Assembly: GCA_903908495.1 (NCBI GenBank)
Contig: CAIVSK010000050.1
Coordinates: 1 to 64,000, forward strand
Source: Akkermansiaceae bacterium
GTDB taxonomy: Bacteria; Verrucomicrobiota; Verrucomicrobiia; Verrucomicrobiales; Akkermansiaceae
Reading direction: 5' to 3'
Length of the DNA stretch: 64,000 nt
Shown one piece after another: positions 27,097 to 36,621 of the stretch. The notes under the pieces are model-generated. The model was not told the origin of the DNA and did not search any database. It was given only the letters and a program-made list of their open reading frames with translations. How positions within the stretch are numbered: the first letter of the stretch is position 1; each line of letters opens with the position of its first letter. A program made the translations under genes and the position numbers.

Positions 27097-27477
27097 ATGA
27101 GCCGGCCCGCCGCCCTGCGCAGATTCCGTGAGGAAATCCTGGGTGAGTGGCGTGGTGGCGAGTCGCCGAAGGACCTGAATGCCGGAGTGCATTTGGCGAA
27201 TGAGTTTGTGGCGGCGATCCTGCGCGGCCTGCGGGCCAATGGCGCGGCCGACGGTCTGGATGAAGTGGAGGTGCGCAGCGCCTGGAAGGAATTGGCGGGC
27301 GAGTTCATTGCCCGCCATGCTGAACCGGTGAGCGTGAAAGGCGGGCATTTGGTGTTGCGCGTCACCCAGCCGGCGATGCGGTTCCACTTGGAACAAATGA
27401 AGCCGCTGCTGCTTGAGCGCATCCAGCAGCAACTTGGCGCGGAACGCATCCGCTCGGTGAAATTCGCCTTCGGCTAA
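27097..27477 (+). CDS. dciA: DciA-type DUF721 protein (replicative helicase loader)
   Basis: The 126-residue protein matches the DUF721/DciA family. Its hallmark is the core WKELAGEFIARHAEPVSVKGGHLVLRV, with the conserved Trp and the HAxP...G.L.V pattern, followed by a helix (MRFHLEQMKPLLLERI) and IRSVKFAFG at the end. DciA loads or assists the DnaB helicase in bacteria lacking DnaC or DnaI. The ATG at 27097 was chosen over a TTG at 27079 that overlaps the ferredoxin stop. It sits in a compact series with ferredoxin, the HAD phosphatase, folB and lptD. Confidence 0.82.
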   Translation: MSRPAALRRFREEILGEWRGGESPKDLNAGVHLANEFVAAILRGLRANGAADGLDEVEVRSAWKELAGEFIARHAEPVSVKGGHLVLRVTQPAMRFHLEQMKPLLLERIQQQLGAERIRSVKFAFG

Positions 27478-27496
27478 GCCAGCACCCCAACCCGCC

Positions 27497-28162
27497 ATGC
27501 TCCGCAACTTTATTTTTGATTGGTCCGGCACCTTGGTCGATGACCTCGGCCCGGTGATCGAGGCAACCAATGCGGTGCTGGGCCGCTACGGCCTCGCGGC
27601 GCTGGATCGCGAGGCATTTCGCCGGCAATTCCGCCTGCCCTACCGGGAGTTTTACGCGGAGGTGCTGCCAGCGGTGCCGCTGGAGGAATTAGAGGGCCAT
27701 TTCCGGCTGGCGTTCGCCGCCGCGGCGAGCCCGGTGACGGTGCTGCCGCACGCCCGCGAAAAGCTCGAATGGTGCCGCGCGCTGGGCCTGCGAGCGTTTG
27801 TGCTCACCTCGATGGATGCGAGCGCGTTTGAGCAGCAGTTGGACGCGTTCGGCTGGCGCCATCACTTCGAAGCGACGTATGCCGGGGTGCTCGACAAACG
27901 CCGGGTCATTCACCGGATATTGGCCACCCACCAACTGGTTCCCGCGGAGACCGCTTTCGTCGGCGACATGACTCACGATGTGGAAACCGCGCGCCACGGC
28001 GGCATCACGTCCATCGCGGTGCTCACCGGCTACAATCACGCCGAGGTGCTCGCTGCGGTGCGCCCGGATCTGACCGTGGCGGATCTCGGCGCGCTGCGCG
28101 AGTTGCTAGACCTGCGGCACGCCGCTACCGCAGCGGCCGATCCAAGCGCAATCCCCTCATGA
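27497..28162 (+). CDS. HAD-superfamily hydrolase, phosphoglycolate-phosphatase-like
   Basis: The 221-residue protein has a HAD core with helical cap. Motif I is FDWSGTL: the nucleophile Asp8 is present, but the usual second Asp (DxD) is Ser10. Motif II is LTSMDAS, motif III is the Lys in VLDKRRVIH, and motif IV is FVGDMTHDVETA. This layout is common in phosphoglycolate phosphatase-like subfamilies; the substrate is unknown. It is 19 bases after dciA and overlaps folB by four bases (ATGA), which suggests translational coupling and perhaps a role in dephosphorylating a folate precursor, though this is only context. Confidence 0.82.
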   Translation: MLRNFIFDWSGTLVDDLGPVIEATNAVLGRYGLAALDREAFRRQFRLPYREFYAEVLPAVPLEELEGHFRLAFAAAASPVTVLPHAREKLEWCRALGLRAFVLTSMDASAFEQQLDAFGWRHHFEATYAGVLDKRRVIHRILATHQLVPAETAFVGDMTHDVETARHGGITSIAVLTGYNHAEVLAAVRPDLTVADLGALRELLDLRHAATAAADPSAIPS

Positions 28163-28515
28163 GCGCGGCCGACACGATTGAAATCCGCCGCTTGCGGGTT
28201 CTCGCCCACATCGGCGTGCCGGAGGCTGAGCGAGCCACGCCGCAAGCATTGTTCATCACCCTGCGCCTGCAGCCCAGCCGCGGCTTTGATGGGCTGGCGG
28301 ATGACCTGGCTCACACTGTGGACTATGCCGCGGTGGCGGGGCAGGTCGATGCCCTGGCAGCCGCCCGCCCGCGCCGCCTGATCGAGACGCTGGCGCTTGA
28401 AATCGCCGGGCACCTGCTGGCGCAGCACCCATTGGCGCGGGTGGCCGTGACTATTGAGAAATACATTCTGCCCGATACCGAGTGCGTGGCGGTCCATTTG
28501 GAGCGCGGACGCTGA
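28159..28515 (+). CDS. folB: Dihydroneopterin aldolase
   Basis: The 118-residue enzyme cleaves 7,8-dihydroneopterin in tetrahydrofolate synthesis. Family signatures are IGVPEAERATPQ near the N-terminus, DDLAHTVDYAAV in the middle and RLIETLALEIAGHLL with the conserved Glu, ending with a VTIEKY strand (the Lys aligns with the catalytic Lys of the family). The length is normal. The start overlaps the HAD hydrolase stop by four bases. No other folate gene lies in the window. Confidence 0.9.
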   Translation: MSAADTIEIRRLRVLAHIGVPEAERATPQALFITLRLQPSRGFDGLADDLAHTVDYAAVAGQVDALAAARPRRLIETLALEIAGHLLAQHPLARVAVTIEKYILPDTECVAVHLERGR

Positions 28516-28602
28516 CGGCGGGCGGGCACCCATTGTGGCTCGCAGCGCGGTTTTCGCCTTTCGGTCTTTACTTTGAAGACCTTAGGAGTTGTTCTGACGG
28601 CG

Positions 28603-31056
28603 ATGCTTCCCCGTAGTGTTCTGGTTGTGTGGTTGCTGCCCCTCCTGGCACTTTGTGCCCAGGACTCACCGGTGCTGCCTGAACCCGGTGCGGTACCCCC
28701 CACCGATACCATCACGCCGGTTCCGCTGCCGACCGTGCCCTTTGGCTCGTCGGACGTGTTCAAGACCGAGCTGCCCAAGGAGTTGAAAATCGATGCCCAA
28801 GGGCCCATCGAGGGGTCGGTGGACTCCGGCGTGCGGTTTGGCGGACCCGTCAAGATTGACGGTGACAACGGCCTGCAGATTTTCGCCGACAACGCCGTGG
28901 TGGACGTGAAGGCCAAGTCAGTGACGCTCGAGGGCCACGTCAGTGTCTATCAGGGAAACGTGCTGCAGCGGGGGCGCCGCGCGGTGTATTTCTATGAAAG
29001 CAAGGTGCTCGACAACCGGGACCTGATCATTTCGATGGATCCAATCCTGATGGAGGCGGGCAAGTTCACCGCCGCAACGCTCGGCGGCAAGCAAGTGTAC
29101 ACCGGCGAACATGCCGGCATCACCACGGACGACGAGGAGAACCCGGATTTCTGGTTGCGGGCGGACGAGACCAAGGTGTTTCCCGGCGATAAGGTCACCT
29201 TCAAGAACCTCCTCGTCTACGCCGGCACCGTGCCGGTATTCTGGTTGCCCTATTTGAGCCAACCCCTGGAAGGCGAACTCGGCTATCACTTCATCCCCGG
29301 CGCCCGTTCCAATTGGGGCCCCTATGTGCTCAATACCTACGGCATCATGCTCGGCGGCAAACTCAATCCTCTAACCGGTCAAAAAGAGGGCGCCTGGTTG
29401 CTTTCCAATTGGCACCTCGACCTGCGCGCCTCCCGCGGGGTGGGTGCCGGGGTCGACTTGAGCGACACCCGCGCAAAGGATAACAAAAACCTTAGCGGCC
29501 TGGAGATGTACTATTTACATGACCTCAGCCCGGAGACCCGCAACTCGGGCGTGCCGCGCGGCGTGATCGACCCGGACCGCTACCGCGTCGAGTTGAAACA
29601 ACGCCAAGCGTTGGACTTGGCAGGTGATGCGACGTGGTACTTGGACACCAATCTGACCCTTTTGAGCGACAACTATTATTTGGAGGACTTCGAGCCTCAG
29701 CGATATTACAGCGATCCGCAGCCGGACAACACGGTCGGCATTTTCCGGCGGGATGAGACCTCGCTGGTGTCGCTCTTCGCGCGGTTGCAGATCAACAGCT
29801 TCCAACGCAGCGCCACCCGCCTGCCCGAATTGGCGCTCGACCAAGCCCGCGGGCCTTGGTTCGGGCTGCCGGTGCTGCACGAGGGCAACACGTCGCTGGG
29901 CGTGCTCGCCGTCCAAGCCGGCGATGGCACCCGCCAAACCCTCATCGCGCCGCTGCTGGCCATGCCCGTCGGCGACAGCCGCGAGGCCACCTTGCTCAGC
30001 CAATTGCCCGATTACGAGCGTCTGATGGTCCAACGCATCCGCAGCCTGCAGCCCGGCGACCCGCGCATCGCCACCCTCACCGACCAGTTGTTCAACATCG
30101 GCTTCACCCGCTTCAACACCTATCAGGAATTTTCGCTGCCGCTGATGCTCGGTGACTGGTTCAGCCTGACGCCGCAAGCCGGCCTCGGCTACACCCGCTA
30201 CATGGCGGTGGAGGGCCCGGCCAGCACGGCGGACCGCGCCTATCTGCACGGGGGGATTGAGGCGGCGGTCAAGTTCACCAGCAGTCTGGGGGATTTTCAC
30301 AACCACGACTGGGGTCTGGACGGCTTGCTGCACGTCGTCCAGCCCTACGTCAACTGGTCGTATCTATCCACCAATGAACTGGATCCGACCTTCCCGGAGG
30401 TCGACCGGCTCACCGACTCGACTCAACCGCCGACGCTCGCGCCGACCCGCTACACCGCCATCGATTCGCTGAGCAACTGGAACATCCTGCGTTTGGGCAC
30501 GCGCAACCGCCTGCTGACCCAGCGCGACGGACAGTCGTTTGAATGGCTCTATTTGAACACCTACATCGATGCCTTCATCACCGATCCGCTCCTCCACCGG
30601 ACATTTTCCAACCTCTACAACGACTTTCGTTTCAGCCCGGTGCCGTGGATGAACCTTGGCGTGCAGACCCAGTTTCCGCTGCTTGACGGCGGCTCGGGCT
30701 TCAACGAATTCGGCACCTACCTCCGTTATCTGCCGCTGCCCGACCTCGAATTCACGCTGGCCTATCGCTGGCTGCAAGGCAATCCGGCGTTGCAGGATTC
30801 CAACCACGTCGACCTGCGGGTCTATGCCCGCATCAACGAGAAATGGGGCGTGGGGATGCAGCAAGTCATCGAGCTCGACGACAACACCTTCGAGGTCCAG
30901 CAATACACCCTGCACCGCGATCTGGGCAACTGGGTTGCCGGGGTCGGCCTGACCCGCCGCGACAACCGCATCCAACGGAGTTACGGTGTGATGTTCAGCC
31001 TTACCTTGAAGGATTTCCCATCGGTATCGCTGCCGTTCCGCATCGATGCGAATTGA
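28603..31056 (+). CDS. lptD: LPS-assembly protein LptD (OstA)
   Basis: The outer-membrane barrel protein inserts lipopolysaccharide into the outer leaflet with LptE. With the ATG at 28603 the 817-residue chain has a clear signal peptide (SVLVVWLLPLLALCAQ). An OstA/LptA-like jellyroll region follows (FADNAVVDVKAKSVTLEGHVSVYQGNVLQRGRRA), then the LptD-specific ARSNWGPYVLNTYG and a long alternating beta-barrel region to the C-terminus. A TTG codon at 28573 would add ten residues; a purine-rich AGGAG at 28584-28588 fits neither start well. Together with hldD and gmhA it confirms a Gram-negative LPS-containing envelope. Confidence 0.88.
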   Translation: MLPRSVLVVWLLPLLALCAQDSPVLPEPGAVPPTDTITPVPLPTVPFGSSDVFKTELPKELKIDAQGPIEGSVDSGVRFGGPVKIDGDNGLQIFADNAVVDVKAKSVTLEGHVSVYQGNVLQRGRRAVYFYESKVLDNRDLIISMDPILMEAGKFTAATLGGKQVYTGEHAGITTDDEENPDFWLRADETKVFPGDKVTFKNLLVYAGTVPVFWLPYLSQPLEGELGYHFIPGARSNWGPYVLNTYGIMLGGKLNPLTGQKEGAWLLSNWHLDLRASRGVGAGVDLSDTRAKDNKNLSGLEMYYLHDLSPETRNSGVPRGVIDPDRYRVELKQRQALDLAGDATWYLDTNLTLLSDNYYLEDFEPQRYYSDPQPDNTVGIFRRDETSLVSLFARLQINSFQRSATRLPELALDQARGPWFGLPVLHEGNTSLGVLAVQAGDGTRQTLIAPLLAMPVGDSREATLLSQLPDYERLMVQRIRSLQPGDPRIATLTDQLFNIGFTRFNTYQEFSLPLMLGDWFSLTPQAGLGYTRYMAVEGPASTADRAYLHGGIEAAVKFTSSLGDFHNHDWGLDGLLHVVQPYVNWSYLSTNELDPTFPEVDRLTDSTQPPTLAPTRYTAIDSLSNWNILRLGTRNRLLTQRDGQSFEWLYLNTYIDAFITDPLLHRTFSNLYNDFRFSPVPWMNLGVQTQFPLLDGGSGFNEFGTYLRYLPLPDLEFTLAYRWLQGNPALQDSNHVDLRVYARINEKWGVGMQQVIELDDNTFEVQQYTLHRDLGNWVAGVGLTRRDNRIQRSYGVMFSLTLKDFPSVSLPFRIDAN

Positions 31057-31077
31057 GGCGTGACCGGCATGCCGCTT

Positions 31078-31503
31078 TCAGGGGGCTTTGATGGCCTTGT
31101 TGAGGTGGTTGCCGACCTCGACCATGAGGTTGTACTCCTTGACCTTGCAATTGAGGCCGATGCTGATGACGGGCACCCTGCCCTGCGGCAGGTCAGCCAC
31201 GCCCGGCTCGACAAACAAGCGTTTGGCCAGATCGCTGACGGCGGCCTCGTTGGTGGCAAGCCGCAGTTTTTTGGCCAGACCCACATCCTTGCTCACCTGG
31301 GTCAGCAGGGCCGTCTCACCGAGTTTTTCCCGGAGCGTCTGCACCGTCGCATCGCGCGTTGCGGGCGACACCTCGGCAGGCAGCGGGAATTGCAGCAGCA
31401 CCGGGTGGATCTGGCGGTTCATCTGGTGGGTGTGGTAGCCGATGCCGCCGCCGAGCACCAAAAGCACGAATAAAACCCCTGCCGCAATAATCCATCGTTG
31501 CAT
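31078..31503 (-). CDS. Single-span membrane protein of unknown function
   Basis: The 141-residue protein has one N-terminal hydrophobic segment (residues 4-23, WIIAAGVLFVLLVLGGGIGY) followed by a soluble domain of about 110 residues. Features are a conserved-looking LREKLGETALLTQVSKDVGL segment and a beta-rich end (VPVISIGLNCKVKEYNLMVEV). No family is recognised. It is convergent with lptD (21 bases apart) and divergent from the M16 peptidase gene (47 bases between starts), so it may share a control region with the peptidase. Confidence 0.65.
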   Translation of the reverse strand: MQRWIIAAGVLFVLLVLGGGIGYHTHQMNRQIHPVLLQFPLPAEVSPATRDATVQTLREKLGETALLTQVSKDVGLAKKLRLATNEAAVSDLAKRLFVEPGVADLPQGRVPVISIGLNCKVKEYNLMVEVGNHLNKAIKAP

Positions 31504-31550
31504 AGCGGCGTTTTATGCTTCATTGCCGTTGGCCTCCAAGCCTTTATTTC

Positions 31551-34079
31551 ATGGAATACCCAATTTCTTCCGCGTCCGTTGAGACTTTGCCCAACGGCAT
31601 CACTCTCATTCTCGATCCCGATCCCACCGCGCCGGTGGTCAGCGCTCAGATCTGGGTGGCCACCGGCAGCATGCACGAGGACGGCCACCTCGGTGCCGGG
31701 CTATCGCATTTTCTTGAGCACATGGTGTTCAAGGGCACCCGCGATTTTGATGCGGACAGCCTCGCTGACACGGTGCAAGCCGCCGGCGGCCACTGGAATG
31801 CGTACACGAGTTTTGACCGCACGGTGTATTACATTGACGGGCCTGCCGATTCGCTCGCGGTGTTCCTCAAAACCCTCACCGGGCTGGTGTTTTTCCCGAT
31901 CCTGCCCGAAGCGGAGTTTGACAAGGAAAAGGACATCATCCGCCGCGAAATCGACATGGGCCTGGATGACCCGGACCATGCCGCCACCCGCCTGCTGTTT
32001 GCCACCGCCTTTGTGCTCGATCCGCGCCGCCATCCGGTCATCGGCCAGCGCCAGCTCTTCGATGCCATCGGTTACCAGGACCTCGTCGGCTATCATCGCC
32101 AACGCTACCTCCCGGAGCATTGTCTGGTGGTCATTTCCGGTGATTTCGACCCCTTGCAAGCCCGCCACTCGCTCGTCGAACTCACCGCCGACAGCCTCGC
32201 CAGCCGCGGCCGCGAGCCCCTGGTGGCCATCGATCCGCCCCAACTCGGGCCGCGCCGCGCCCGCGAAACCTTCGCCATCCCCACCAGCCGGGTTTCCCTG
32301 GCTTGGAAAATGCCAGCCTTGGACGACCCCGATGCGCCCGCCTTCGAGGTGCTGGCCGCCATCTTGGGTCGCGGCCGCTCCTCGCTGCTGCACCGCCGCC
32401 TGCGCGAGGCGAGCGAGCTCGCCCTGGAAATCTCCGCCATGGCCTGGACCGGCCCCGGCCGCGAGGGACTGTTTGCCATTTCCGCCGACGCCGAACCCGC
32501 CAAGCGCGACGCCCTCATCGAAGCTATTTTCGCCGAACTCGCCAGCTTGCCCGAGTTGCCGCTGGACGCCGATCTGGCCAAGGCCAAGCGCCAGATCGCC
32601 GCCAGCCAGTTCGGCAGCCTCACCAGCGCCTCCGGGCGCGCCTCCGATTTGGCCTCCAATTGGCATGAAGCCCGCGATCTGGACTTCACCCGCCGCCACC
32701 TCGCCGCCATCCAATCGGTCACCACCGAGGCGCTGCGCCGCGTCGCGGCCACGCTCACCGACCAACGCCTCACGCTCACCATCATTGATCCGCTCGACGC
32801 ACCCGCGCCTGCCCGGATCGCCAAGACCGCCCGCCGCCGCGAGGACATCGCGGTGCACACGTTGCCCAACGGCCTGACGCTGGCTCTCGTCCCGGACCAC
32901 CGGGTGCCGCTGGTCCATTTTCAGGCCGCCGTGCGCGGCGGCCTGCCGTCGGAAACACCCGCCAGCAATGGCCTCAACCAGTTGTTGGCCGCCACCCTCG
33001 CCAAGGGCACCGCCACCCGCAGCGCCCAGGAAATCGCGGTGACCTTGGAGTCGCTCGGGGCCGCCATCGGCGCCCACACCGGCAACAACGCGCTCCTCGT
33101 CAAAGCCGGCGGCCTGGCCCCGGACTTTGCCACCATCGCCGGGGTGTTTGCCGAGGTCCTCCACTCGCCCGCCTTGCCCACGGACGCCATGGCGCGGGAA
33201 AAAGCCAGCCAATTCGCGATGCTCGAAGAGACGTTGCAGGACCCGCTGCACACCGGCTTCCGCACCCTGCGTCACGCCATTTTCGGCGGAGCCGGCTACG
33301 GCCTGGACCCGCTCGGTGGCACCGCCAGCCTCGCTGCACTCGCGCGCCCCGCCCTCGTTGCCCACCATGCGCGCCATTTCACCGCTGCCAACCTGACCCT
33401 CGCCATCTCCGGCGACTTCGATCCCGCCGCTGCCCTCGCCATCCTTTCAGAACAACTGGCGGCCCTGCCCGCCGGCCAGGCGTGGGCCGCCCCCGCCAGC
33501 ACGCTGCGGCCCGGCGGCCACCACACCGCCCACCTGCCCAAAAAGCAGGCGGTGCTAACCATCGGCTTCCCCGGCACCACCGTCAGCGGTGCCGACCGCC
33601 ACGCCCTCGCCATGATCCAGGAATACGCCTCGGACATGGCCGGGCCCTTGTTCAACCGCATCCGCGAGGACCTCGGCCTGGCCTATCAGGTCGGTGCCAC
33701 CCAGTTCCTCGGCTTCGATGCCGGCCTGTTCACTTTCTATCTGGCCACCTCGCCTGAGCAAATCGAGCTCGCCCGCGACGAGCTCGTTGCTGAAATCGCC
33801 AAGATCGCCGCCGCCGGCATTCCCGCCGCCGTCTTCGACCGGGTCCGCGCCACCGTCCTCAGCGGCCTCGCCATCCAACAGCAATCGCCCTCCTCCATCG
33901 CCCAGCACGTCGCCCTCGACCTCCTCTTCGGCCACCCTGCCGATGCCCATCGCCGGTTGCCGGACATCTACAAGGCGCTCACCCCCGCGTTTGTGAGTGA
34001 GACTGCCGCCCGCATCCTCTCGCAGCCCGCCACCACCGTCACCATCCTGCCTGAGGCCGGGTTTGAGGCCGACCTATAA
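31551..34079 (+). CDS. Fused two-domain M16 metallopeptidase
   Basis: The 842-residue protein joins two M16 halves in one chain. The N-terminal half has the inverted zinc motif H53-F-L-E56-H57 and the distal ligand Glu133 (EKDIIRREIDM), with 76 residues between them as usual. The C-terminal half starts near HTLPNGLTLALVPDHRVPLVHFQAAV and has no HxxEH, which is normal for the substrate-chamber half. It ends with LFNRIREDLGLAYQVGATQ and ATSPEQIELARDEL, typical of the family. No signal peptide is visible with the ATG at 31551, so the location is uncertain. It would degrade peptides of limited size inside a closed chamber. Confidence 0.9.
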   Translation: MEYPISSASVETLPNGITLILDPDPTAPVVSAQIWVATGSMHEDGHLGAGLSHFLEHMVFKGTRDFDADSLADTVQAAGGHWNAYTSFDRTVYYIDGPADSLAVFLKTLTGLVFFPILPEAEFDKEKDIIRREIDMGLDDPDHAATRLLFATAFVLDPRRHPVIGQRQLFDAIGYQDLVGYHRQRYLPEHCLVVISGDFDPLQARHSLVELTADSLASRGREPLVAIDPPQLGPRRARETFAIPTSRVSLAWKMPALDDPDAPAFEVLAAILGRGRSSLLHRRLREASELALEISAMAWTGPGREGLFAISADAEPAKRDALIEAIFAELASLPELPLDADLAKAKRQIAASQFGSLTSASGRASDLASNWHEARDLDFTRRHLAAIQSVTTEALRRVAATLTDQRLTLTIIDPLDAPAPARIAKTARRREDIAVHTLPNGLTLALVPDHRVPLVHFQAAVRGGLPSETPASNGLNQLLAATLAKGTATRSAQEIAVTLESLGAAIGAHTGNNALLVKAGGLAPDFATIAGVFAEVLHSPALPTDAMAREKASQFAMLEETLQDPLHTGFRTLRHAIFGGAGYGLDPLGGTASLAALARPALVAHHARHFTAANLTLAISGDFDPAAALAILSEQLAALPAGQAWAAPASTLRPGGHHTAHLPKKQAVLTIGFPGTTVSGADRHALAMIQEYASDMAGPLFNRIREDLGLAYQVGATQFLGFDAGLFTFYLATSPEQIELARDELVAEIAKIAAAGIPAAVFDRVRATVLSGLAIQQQSPSSIAQHVALDLLFGHPADAHRRLPDIYKALTPAFVSETAARILSQPATTVTILPEAGFEADL

Positions 34080-34203
34080 CTCGTGACCCGCATCGGCGGA
34101 TGGAATTTCGGGACGCAGGGTGAGGGTGGGTGAATTTGACGCGGGTGAATTTGTTTGCAAGCTGCGCGGATTTCTGCGAGAGCATGGCACCACCCAACCC
34201 ATC

Positions 34204-35895
34204 ATGAAGACCGCTCCCAATACATACCTGTGGCTCGCCGCCGCACTGCTGGCCGCCCTAACGCCCATGCCCGCCGCCGCCGAGGCCGCGAAGTTCCCAC
34301 CCGTCCAACCCGCAGCGATGCAGGCGTGGCAGGACAAGCGCTTCGGCATGTTCATCCACTGGGGGCCGGTTAGCCTGACCGCCCACGAAATCGGCTGGTC
34401 GCGCGGCACCCAGACCCCCATCGAGGTCTACGACAACTTATACAAACAATTCAACCCGACACTATTCAATGCCGACGAGTGGGTGAAAGTCGCCAAGGAC
34501 GCCGGCATGAAATACATCGTCCTGACCACCAAGCATCACGATGGGTTCTGCCTGTGGGATACCAAGCTAACCGACTACAACATCATGAACGGCCCGTTCA
34601 AGCGCGACGTGGTCAAGGAGCTCGCGGCAGCCTGCCACAAGGGCGGCATCGCGTTCGGCGTCTATTACTCGGTGTGCGACTGGCACCACCCGGATTTCCC
34701 GCTCACCAGCCCCGGCGGCAGCGTCAAGCGCGCGACCTCCGATCTGGACGCTTATAACAAGTATCTGCTCGGCCAGATCCGCGAGCTCATCACCAACTAC
34801 GGGCCGCTCATCACCATTTGGAACGATGTGCCGCAGATGTTCCAGGGCCGCGGCGTGAAGACCATCGAAATGGTGCGTGCACTGCAGCCAGATATCACTA
34901 TCAACAACCGCAGTGGCGACGGCGGCGATTACGAGACGCCCGAGCAACAGATCGGCGGCTTCAACATGACGCGGCCATGGGAAAGCTGCATGACCGTTTC
35001 GGCCCACAACGCCTGGGCATGGGGCGGCGCCAAGGACGGCGTCAAACCGCTGGCGGATTGCTTGAAAATGCTCGTCAGCGGCGCGGGTGGTGACGGCAAT
35101 GTCCTGTTGAACGTCGGCCCGCGGCCCGACGGCGTGATCGATCCGGCCCAAAGCGGCCGTCTCAAGGAAGTCGGCGAGTGGCTGGCAAAATATGGCGAGA
35201 GCATTTATGCCACCCGCGGCGGACCGTTCAAGCCGGGCAAGTGGGGGGCCAGCACCCGCCAGGGCAAGCGCATCTATGTGCATGCCTATCAATTCGATGG
35301 CGACTCTCTCGAATTGCCGGCCATTTCCGCCACAATCACGGCGGCCCACGTGCTGACCGGCGGCACCGTCGAGTTCCAACAGAGCGACGCCGGCATCACC
35401 CTGTCAGTTCCAGCGGCCAGCCATGCCGCCATCGACACCCTCATCGCGCTGGACGTCGACAGGCCGGCGCTGGACATCGCGCCGGTCGCAGTGGCCCGCA
35501 AGTCCGGCTCGCTGGCCAACGGTGCGCATGCCACCGCCTCCAACGTGTTTCAGAAACAAGCCGGCTATGGCGCGGACAAGGCGATTGATGACGATCTGGA
35601 AACCCGCTGGGCGACCGACGCGGGCACCCGCCAGGCATGGCTCGAAGTGGATCTCGGCAAGCCGCAGACATTTTCCAAGGTGGCCATTCACGAGTGGGAA
35701 GGTGCCCCCAAACGCATCCAAAAATTCGAGGTCCAATTCAAGGATGGTGCCGATTGGAAGACGATCTTTGCCGGGACCACGGTGGGGCCTGGCTTCAACC
35801 GTGCCTTTCCGCCGGTCACCGCCCGCGTGCTGCGTCTCAACATCCTTGACGCCAAAGACGGTCCCACGCTTGACGAGTTCGAGGTACTCAAGTGA
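34204..35895 (+). CDS. Secreted alpha-L-fucosidase (GH29) with F5/8 type C domain
   Basis: The 563-residue protein has a signal peptide (YLWLAAALLAALTPMPAAAEA) and a GH29 barrel. Family marks are FGMFIHWG (48-54), KHHDGFCLWDT (110-119), and GPLITIWNDVP with the expected nucleophile Asp208. The usual WFDG is WNDV here, with the Asp in the same position. LNVGPRPDG follows later. Residues about 435-563 form a discoidin-like F5/8C (CBM32) domain (SNVFQKQAGYGADKAIDDDLETRWATD, then AWLEVDLGKPQTFSKVAIHEW). It would remove terminal fucose from glycans outside the cytoplasm. The ATG at 34204 was chosen for the signal peptide and follows a C-rich leader. The mgtC gene begins six bases after its stop. 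Confidence 0.92.
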   Translation: MKTAPNTYLWLAAALLAALTPMPAAAEAAKFPPVQPAAMQAWQDKRFGMFIHWGPVSLTAHEIGWSRGTQTPIEVYDNLYKQFNPTLFNADEWVKVAKDAGMKYIVLTTKHHDGFCLWDTKLTDYNIMNGPFKRDVVKELAAACHKGGIAFGVYYSVCDWHHPDFPLTSPGGSVKRATSDLDAYNKYLLGQIRELITNYGPLITIWNDVPQMFQGRGVKTIEMVRALQPDITINNRSGDGGDYETPEQQIGGFNMTRPWESCMTVSAHNAWAWGGAKDGVKPLADCLKMLVSGAGGDGNVLLNVGPRPDGVIDPAQSGRLKEVGEWLAKYGESIYATRGGPFKPGKWGASTRQGKRIYVHAYQFDGDSLELPAISATITAAHVLTGGTVEFQQSDAGITLSVPAASHAAIDTLIALDVDRPALDIAPVAVARKSGSLANGAHATASNVFQKQAGYGADKAIDDDLETRWATDAGTRQAWLEVDLGKPQTFSKVAIHEWEGAPKRIQKFEVQFKDGADWKTIFAGTTVGPGFNRAFPPVTARVLRLNILDAKDGPTLDEFEVLK

Positions 35896-35901
35896 ATATC
35901 G

Positions 35902-36621
35902 ATGCACGTCTTCACTGAATTGACGACCCGTTCACTGCGCGAGTGGCTGCCCGCGCCATGGCTGGAGATTGCGTTGGCGTTGGCCTCGGTCATTTGCGGC
36001 GCGATCCTGGGGGCCGAGCGCGAGCGGCACGAGAAACCGGCGGGTTTGCGCACCCTGATTCTCGTTTGTCTGGGTTCGACGGTGTTTACGATCATCTCGT
36101 TTGTGTTTACCAGCAGCACCGGGGATTCGGGACGGGTCGCAGCGCAGATTGTCACCGGCATCGGGTTTCTCGGCGCCGGCGCGATTCTGCACTCGCGCAA
36201 CGGGGTGAGCGGAATGACCACCGCCGCAACGATTTGGGTGACGGCAGCCATCGGCGTCGCCGTCGGCGCGGGGTTTGCTGTGGCCGGATTGGCCACCAGC
36301 GTGCTCGTGCGCATCGTGCTGGTGGCCGTGCTCAAATGGGAAATCCATCATCTGGGTGGCATTCAAACCGTCGCCATCGAGCTGGAATTCGATCCGGACC
36401 ATGGCAAGACACGCATCAAGATGGAGCGATTGCGCGAGGAATTCCGCGTCACGGGCCAAGCCTTGGCGTATGAAAAACTGCCGGATGGCATCGTGCGGGC
36501 GCAACTCAGCCTGCGACTGCCACGCCGCCACCTGCGCGAGTTTCTCGATGAATTGGCCTCGGTGACCGGGGTCAACTCGATCCATGAACTCGAGCCCGCA
36601 CCGCTGCCGCCACCCTCGTGA
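35902..36621 (+). CDS. MgtC/SapB family membrane protein
   Basis: The 239-residue protein has four to five hydrophobic segments in its N-terminal half with the MgtC core GAERERHEKPAGLRTLILVCLGS and AAQIVTGIGFLGAGAIL, followed by GMTTAATIWVTAAIG. The C-terminal 90 residues form a soluble domain resembling the ACT-like tail of long MgtC homologues. Family members are tied to survival at low magnesium or inside hosts and modulate ATP synthase in pathogens; the role here is unknown. It starts six bases after the fucosidase stop and overlaps the next small gene, so it may be transcribed with both. Confidence 0.9.
   Translation: MHVFTELTTRSLREWLPAPWLEIALALASVICGAILGAERERHEKPAGLRTLILVCLGSTVFTIISFVFTSSTGDSGRVAAQIVTGIGFLGAGAILHSRNGVSGMTTAATIWVTAAIGVAVGAGFAVAGLATSVLVRIVLVAVLKWEIHHLGGIQTVAIELEFDPDHGKTRIKMERLREEFRVTGQALAYEKLPDGIVRAQLSLRLPRRHLREFLDELASVTGVNSIHELEPAPLPPPS

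Noticed and set aside
31701..33377. 558-codon minus-strand open frame inside the M16 peptidase gene
   Set aside because: It is antisense to a clear metallopeptidase and is low-complexity Gly/Glu/Ala-rich.
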